Made by a program: the position numbers and the translations under genes
Assembly: GCA_028714595.1 (NCBI GenBank)
Contig: JAQTMD010000012.1
Location: 1-17,486 of the forward strand
DNA: 17,486 nucleotides
DNA from: Candidatus Omnitrophota bacterium
GTDB taxonomy: Bacteria; Omnitrophota; Gorgyraeia; Gygaellales; Profunditerraquicolaceae
Reading direction: 5' to 3'
The notes under the pieces: generated by a model
Seen by the model: the letters and a program-made list of their open reading frames with translations, nothing else
The model's database searches: none
What the model was told of the DNA's origin: nothing
Part shown: positions 14,296 through 17,486 of the stretch, piece after piece
Position numbering within the stretch: the first letter of the stretch is position 1
Layout of the letters: every line of letters begins with the position of its first letter

Positions 14296-16194
14296 ATGTT
14301 CAAGTCCCTGAAAATCTACGTCGGCCAGGTCCAGGAGCCCGGCTCCATCAGTACGACGCTGGTCAGCTACTCGTACCGGCGCCAGGATGCCGTTTCTGAA
14401 GAAGGGGATTTCGCCGTCCGCGGCGGCATCATCGATGTCTTCCCCTACACCTTCGAGCTGCCCATCCGTATCGAGATCGACATGGACCGCGTCGTATCCA
14501 TCAAGACCTTTGACCCCAAAGACGGCACGGTGCTCTGGGAACACCGGATGGTGATAATCCTCGCGTTCAGGAAAGTCGCGGCGCACAGGCAGACGGCGTT
14601 CAGCGAGAACTACCCGCTCGAGAATTTCGTCGATATCAACCTCGGCGACTACGTCGTGCACAATGACTACGGCATCGGCAGGTTCCGCGGCCTGCAAAAG
14701 ATGAAAGTCAGGGACGCGGTCGTCGATAACCTGGTCATCGAATACGAAGGACAGGAAAAGCTCTATGTGCCGGTCGAATCCATGCACCTGGTCCAGAAGT
14801 ACGTCTCGTTCCAGGCGCGCCGGCCGAAGGTAAACAAGTTAGGCAGCAAAGAGTGGCAGCGGGTCAAGAACCGGACAAAGAAGGGCATCCAGAAGCTCGC
14901 CTGGGACCTCTTGTCGCTGCAGGCCATGCGCATGAGCGCGCAGGGGTTCGCCTATTCCAGGGACAGCGAATGGCAGGCGGAATTCGAGAAGACCTTTCCT
15001 TTTACCGAGACGCCGGACCAGCTCACTGCCACCCGGACAGTCAAGCAGGACATGGAAAAGCCCAAGCCCATGGACCGGCTCCTCTGCGGCGACGTGGGCT
15101 ACGGAAAGACCGAAGTCGCCATGCGCGCAGCCTTCAAGGCCCTCGTGGACAAGAAACAGGTGGCCTACCTTGTCCCCACCACCATCCTTGCCGAGCAGCA
15201 TTTTCAGAACTTCTCCGCGCGCCTGAAGGATTTTCCGGTCAACATTGAGATGCTTTCGCGTTTCCGCACCCCCGGCCAGCAGGACGATATCATCGCCAGG
15301 CTTTCCCGGGGCGGGGTGGATATCGTCATCGGCACGCACCGGCTCTTGTCCGACGACGTGGTATTCAAGGACCTGGGCCTGGTGATCATCGACGAAGAAC
15401 AGCGTTTCGGAGTCCGGGCAAAGGAGAAATTAAAGGCCCTGCGCCTGGTGACCGACGTGCTGACCCTCACTGCCACGCCCATACCGCGCACGCTCTACAT
15501 GAGCCTGATGGGCGCTAAAGACCTTTCGGTCATCGATACCCCGCCAGAAAATAGGTTGCCTATCAAGACCATCGTGGTAGAATATGACGAAGACCTGATC
15601 CGGGAAGCGCTCTCGCGCGAACTGCGGCGGAAAGGGCAGGTCTTTGTTCTGCATAACCGCATCGAGGATATCGACAGGGTAGCCGCGAAGATCGTGCGCC
15701 TGGCGCCGCCGGGTACGCGCATCGCGGTCGCACACGGCCGGATGGCTTCGCGCGAACTCGAGTCTGTCATGGCCGAGTTCCTGACAGGCTCGGTGGACGT
15801 GTTCGTCTCTACCATGATCATCGAATCCGGCATCGATATCCCGAACGCCAACACCATCATCGTCAACAACGCCCATACGTTCGGGCTTTCCGACCTGCAC
15901 CAGCTGCGCGGCAGGGTGGGCAGGTTCAACCGTTCGGCGTACGCGTATTTCCTCATCCCGCGCACCGAGAGCATCTCGACGGTTGCGCGCAAGAGGCTTG
16001 CAGCCATCCAGGAATACGCGCACCTGGGCTCGGGGTTCAAGATCGCGATGGAAGACCTGGAGATCCGCGGCGCGGGAAATCTTCTGGGCGTCCAGCAGCA
16101 CGGGTTCGTCAATGCCGTGGGTTTTGACCTGTACTGCCGCCTTTTGCGGGAAGCCATCGCCGCCTTGAAAAAAGTACGAGGACCGCTGATATGA
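14296..16194 (+). CDS. mfd: Short Mfd-like transcription-repair coupling factor lacking both ends
   Basis: Superfamily 2 DNA translocase. In full-length Mfd it pushes stalled RNA polymerase off DNA and recruits UvrA. Here 632 residues are present, against about 1050-1150 in the family. Residues 1-75 are only the last part of the UvrB-like module (RRQDAVSEEGDFAVRGGIIDVFP). Next come the RNA-polymerase-interacting CarD-like domain (LGDYVVHNDYGIGRFRG, 117-132, to about 170), the helicase lobes with Walker A GDVGYGKT (265-272), DEEQ (366-369), TATPIPRT (392-399), and QLRGRVGR (536-543), and the TRG-like end. The chain stops at residue 632, where D7 would begin. An in-frame TAG at 14281 fixes the N-terminal limit; AAAAGG precedes the ATG. 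surA overlaps its stop. RecG is excluded by the CarD-like domain. Confidence 0.9.
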   Translation: MFKSLKIYVGQVQEPGSISTTLVSYSYRRQDAVSEEGDFAVRGGIIDVFPYTFELPIRIEIDMDRVVSIKTFDPKDGTVLWEHRMVIILAFRKVAAHRQTAFSENYPLENFVDINLGDYVVHNDYGIGRFRGLQKMKVRDAVVDNLVIEYEGQEKLYVPVESMHLVQKYVSFQARRPKVNKLGSKEWQRVKNRTKKGIQKLAWDLLSLQAMRMSAQGFAYSRDSEWQAEFEKTFPFTETPDQLTATRTVKQDMEKPKPMDRLLCGDVGYGKTEVAMRAAFKALVDKKQVAYLVPTTILAEQHFQNFSARLKDFPVNIEMLSRFRTPGQQDDIIARLSRGGVDIVIGTHRLLSDDVVFKDLGLVIIDEEQRFGVRAKEKLKALRLVTDVLTLTATPIPRTLYMSLMGAKDLSVIDTPPENRLPIKTIVVEYDEDLIREALSRELRRKGQVFVLHNRIEDIDRVAAKIVRLAPPGTRIAVAHGRMASRELESVMAEFLTGSVDVFVSTMIIESGIDIPNANTIIVNNAHTFGLSDLHQLRGRVGRFNRSAYAYFLIPRTESISTVARKRLAAIQEYAHLGSGFKIAMEDLEIRGAGNLLGVQQHGFVNAVGFDLYCRLLREAIAALKKVRGPLI

Positions 16195-17123
16195 AAAACA
16201 CAAGATTGATCGTCAGCCTCATCGCGTTTGCGGCAGTGATCGGCCTGCCCGGACAGCGGGGCGGGGCAGAAGAAAAGATCGTCGCCGTCGTCAATAACGA
16301 GATCATCACCCAGCGTGATCTCGACAGTTTTTTGAATTTCATGCGGGTGCAGCTCTCGCGCCAGTATATGGCCGGGGAGATCGAGGACAAGATCGCGGTG
16401 ATGAAGTCCGATCTGTTGGACCGGCTGATCGAAGACCGGCTGATCCTCCAGGAGGCCAAAAAGGAGAACATCAAGATCGACGACGCGCGCATCACGGCAA
16501 AGATAGAAGAGGTCAAAAAGCGCTACCCCGCGGAGCGTGATTTCGAGAACGCCCTGCAGGCGCAGGGGCTGGTGGTGGCGGACCTCCAGCAGCAGGTCCG
16601 CGAGCAGCAGATGATGCTTGAGATCGTGAACAAGAAGATCCGCTCCAGGATCATCGTCAAGCCCTCCGAGATAACCGAATACTATAATAAGAACATCGAC
16701 CGGTTCAAGACCCCCGAGGAGCGAGTGTTCGATTCCCTCGTCGGCCAGGATGCGGCAAAGGCCGCGGAAACGGCCAAGCTGTTGCGCGGCGGCAAAGACG
16801 TCGCGGCTGCCGCGGCGGCATCGAATTTCACGGCCAGCGAGTTCAGGGCACGCCCCGGCGGCCAGTTAAAGAAGGAAGTCGAAGACGTGTTGTTCGCCAT
16901 GAAGATCGGCGATGTGTCCGAGCCCGTCGAGGTCAAGGGCAATTATTACGTCTTCAAGCTGAATTCGATCACCCCCCCTCGCCAGCAGAGCCTGGCAGAG
17001 ACCAGCGAAACTATCCATTCCTTCCTGTATGAACGCAGGATGCAGGAGTCGATGGTCACATGGGTAGATGAGCTGAAGAAAAAATCCTACATCAAGAAAT
17101 TCCAGGATAAGCAGCCGGGATGA
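16191..17123 (+). CDS. surA: SurA-like periplasmic chaperone / parvulin-type protein
   Basis: Predicted exported folding factor of 310 residues. A basic N-terminus and hydrophobic segment (5-20) form a likely signal peptide, with probable cleavage near GGAEE. Residues 28-160 match the SurA N-terminal helical domain (IVAVVNNEIITQRDLD, LLDRLIEDRLILQEAKKENI). Residues about 176-263 look like one parvulin domain (ARPGGQLKKEVEDVLFAMKIGDVSEPVEVKGNYYVFKL), but the usual opening with a conserved His is replaced by VFDSLV, so isomerase activity is doubtful. A final helix (270-300) returns as in SurA. The start overlaps the mfd stop (ATGA), and pdxA overlaps its end in the same way. The surA-pdxA order is also found in enterobacteria. 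It could equally be called PrsA/PpiD-like. Confidence 0.85.
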   Translation: MKNTRLIVSLIAFAAVIGLPGQRGGAEEKIVAVVNNEIITQRDLDSFLNFMRVQLSRQYMAGEIEDKIAVMKSDLLDRLIEDRLILQEAKKENIKIDDARITAKIEEVKKRYPAERDFENALQAQGLVVADLQQQVREQQMMLEIVNKKIRSRIIVKPSEITEYYNKNIDRFKTPEERVFDSLVGQDAAKAAETAKLLRGGKDVAAAAAASNFTASEFRARPGGQLKKEVEDVLFAMKIGDVSEPVEVKGNYYVFKLNSITPPRQQSLAETSETIHSFLYERRMQESMVTWVDELKKKSYIKKFQDKQPG

Positions 17124-17486
17124 GCGCTGTCCGTGTCGGCATAACCATGGGCGACCCCGCCGGGGTCGGGCCGGAGATCTGTACTGCCGCGCTGCGTGCC
17201 GTGGGACAACGGGCGCGGTTTGTGGTTGTCGGCGATAGACGGGTGTGGAAGAGGGCCGCAGGTCAGCGGTCACAAGGCAGGAGCCCGGAATTCATAGATC
17301 TTGCAAACGTCGATCCGAAGACGTTCGGGTTCGGCACGGTAAAGGCGGAATACGGCAGGGCGTCGGTCCAGTACCTGGACGCGGCCATGAAGCTGCTCAG
17401 GGATAGAAAGATCGACTGCCTGGTTACCTGTCCCATTTCAAAAGAGGCCGTACGCCTGGCCGGATACCCGTACTCGGGCCATACCG
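17120..17486 (+). CDS. pdxA: 4-hydroxythreonine-4-phosphate dehydrogenase, 3' end outside window
   Basis: Oxidises 4-phosphohydroxythreonine in the DXP-dependent pyridoxal phosphate pathway, using NAD and a divalent metal. Only the first 122 codons are present and the frame is open at the right edge. Signatures are VGITMGDPAGVGPEI (residues 5-19, near the N-terminus), KAEYGRASVQYLDAAM, DCLVTCPISKEAVRLAG, and the metal/substrate motif GHT at the very end. The ATG at 17120 overlaps the surA stop as ATGA. The distance from the N-terminus to GHT is about 120 residues, shorter than in the E. coli protein (about 140), with the saving in the loop after VVGDRR. A PdxA-like paralogue acting on other hydroxy-acid phosphates cannot be excluded from this fragment. 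Confidence 0.93.
   Translation, partial: MSAVRVGITMGDPAGVGPEICTAALRAVGQRARFVVVGDRRVWKRAAGQRSQGRSPEFIDLANVDPKTFGFGTVKAEYGRASVQYLDAAMKLLRDRKIDCLVTCPISKEAVRLAGYPYSGHT

Noticed and set aside
14154..14399. Plus-strand ORF of 81 codons spanning the secDF-mfd gap
   Set aside because: It overlaps secDF, the terminator and mfd in another frame and has no domain or plausible ribosome-binding site.
1..17486. tRNA, rRNA, CRISPR array or defence cassette
   Set aside because: No cloverleaf, rRNA-like or regularly spaced repeat structure was found, and all large ORFs are assigned to housekeeping families.

Overview
The window is a dense, entirely plus-strand stretch of bacterial chromosome. It is mostly GC-rich (38 G+C in the 60 bases 4981-5040, hand count) and has short or overlapping gene junctions. 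The gene set is housekeeping: periplasmic proteolysis, alanyl-tRNA synthesis, histidine and tryptophan biosynthesis, a ribosomal protein, the Sec translocon, transcription-repair coupling, an outer-envelope chaperone and vitamin B6 synthesis. HtrA, a SurA-like chaperone and a PG-binding lipoprotein point to a diderm envelope. Fused SecDF, the mixed his/trp/rpsP/yajC order and the many GC-rich palindromes at gene ends would fit an uncultured lineage such as Omnitrophota. That placement is an impression from the protein sequences, not a demonstrated affiliation.

Layout: (1) 2-1877, the 3' part of an htrA/degP protease gene with recX overlapping its end. (2) 1886-4553, a triple GC palindrome directly before alaS. 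(3) 4616-9870, a histidine cluster hisD-hisB-(175-bp structured repeat)-hisH-hisA-(PG-binding lipoprotein gene)-hisF-hisI, supplying steps 3, 4, 5, 6/7 and 9/10 of the pathway. hisG, hisE, hisC and a histidinol-phosphate phosphatase gene are not in the window. (4) 9880-14250, trpE-rpsP-yajC-secDF, closed by a strong intrinsic terminator. A near-consensus sigma70-type promoter lies inside trpE and could serve the downstream housekeeping genes. (5) 14261-17486, a short mfd, a surA-like gene and the start of pdxA, joined by ATGA overlaps.

How the genes work together: HisH and HisF form the IGP synthase that consumes the HisA product, and HisB and HisD act later in the same pathway. HisI acts before HisA. 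TrpE makes anthranilate, but no trpG is visible. YajC and SecDF are Sec-translocon accessories. The SurA-like protein, HtrA and the lipoprotein act outside the inner membrane on Sec-exported clients or peptidoglycan.

Most unusual points: an Mfd that lacks both the N-terminal UvrB-like module and the C-terminal D7 domain; a hisB whose AT-rich body is joined to a GC-rich 3' end and which encodes an insertion of about 40 residues; a 175-bp nested inverted-repeat element between hisB and hisH; a family of GC palindromes at gene borders, one of which is translated as the HisA tail; and the promoter inside trpE. I did not find a clearly new multi-gene defence or metabolic system. No tRNA, rRNA, CRISPR or transposase gene was seen.
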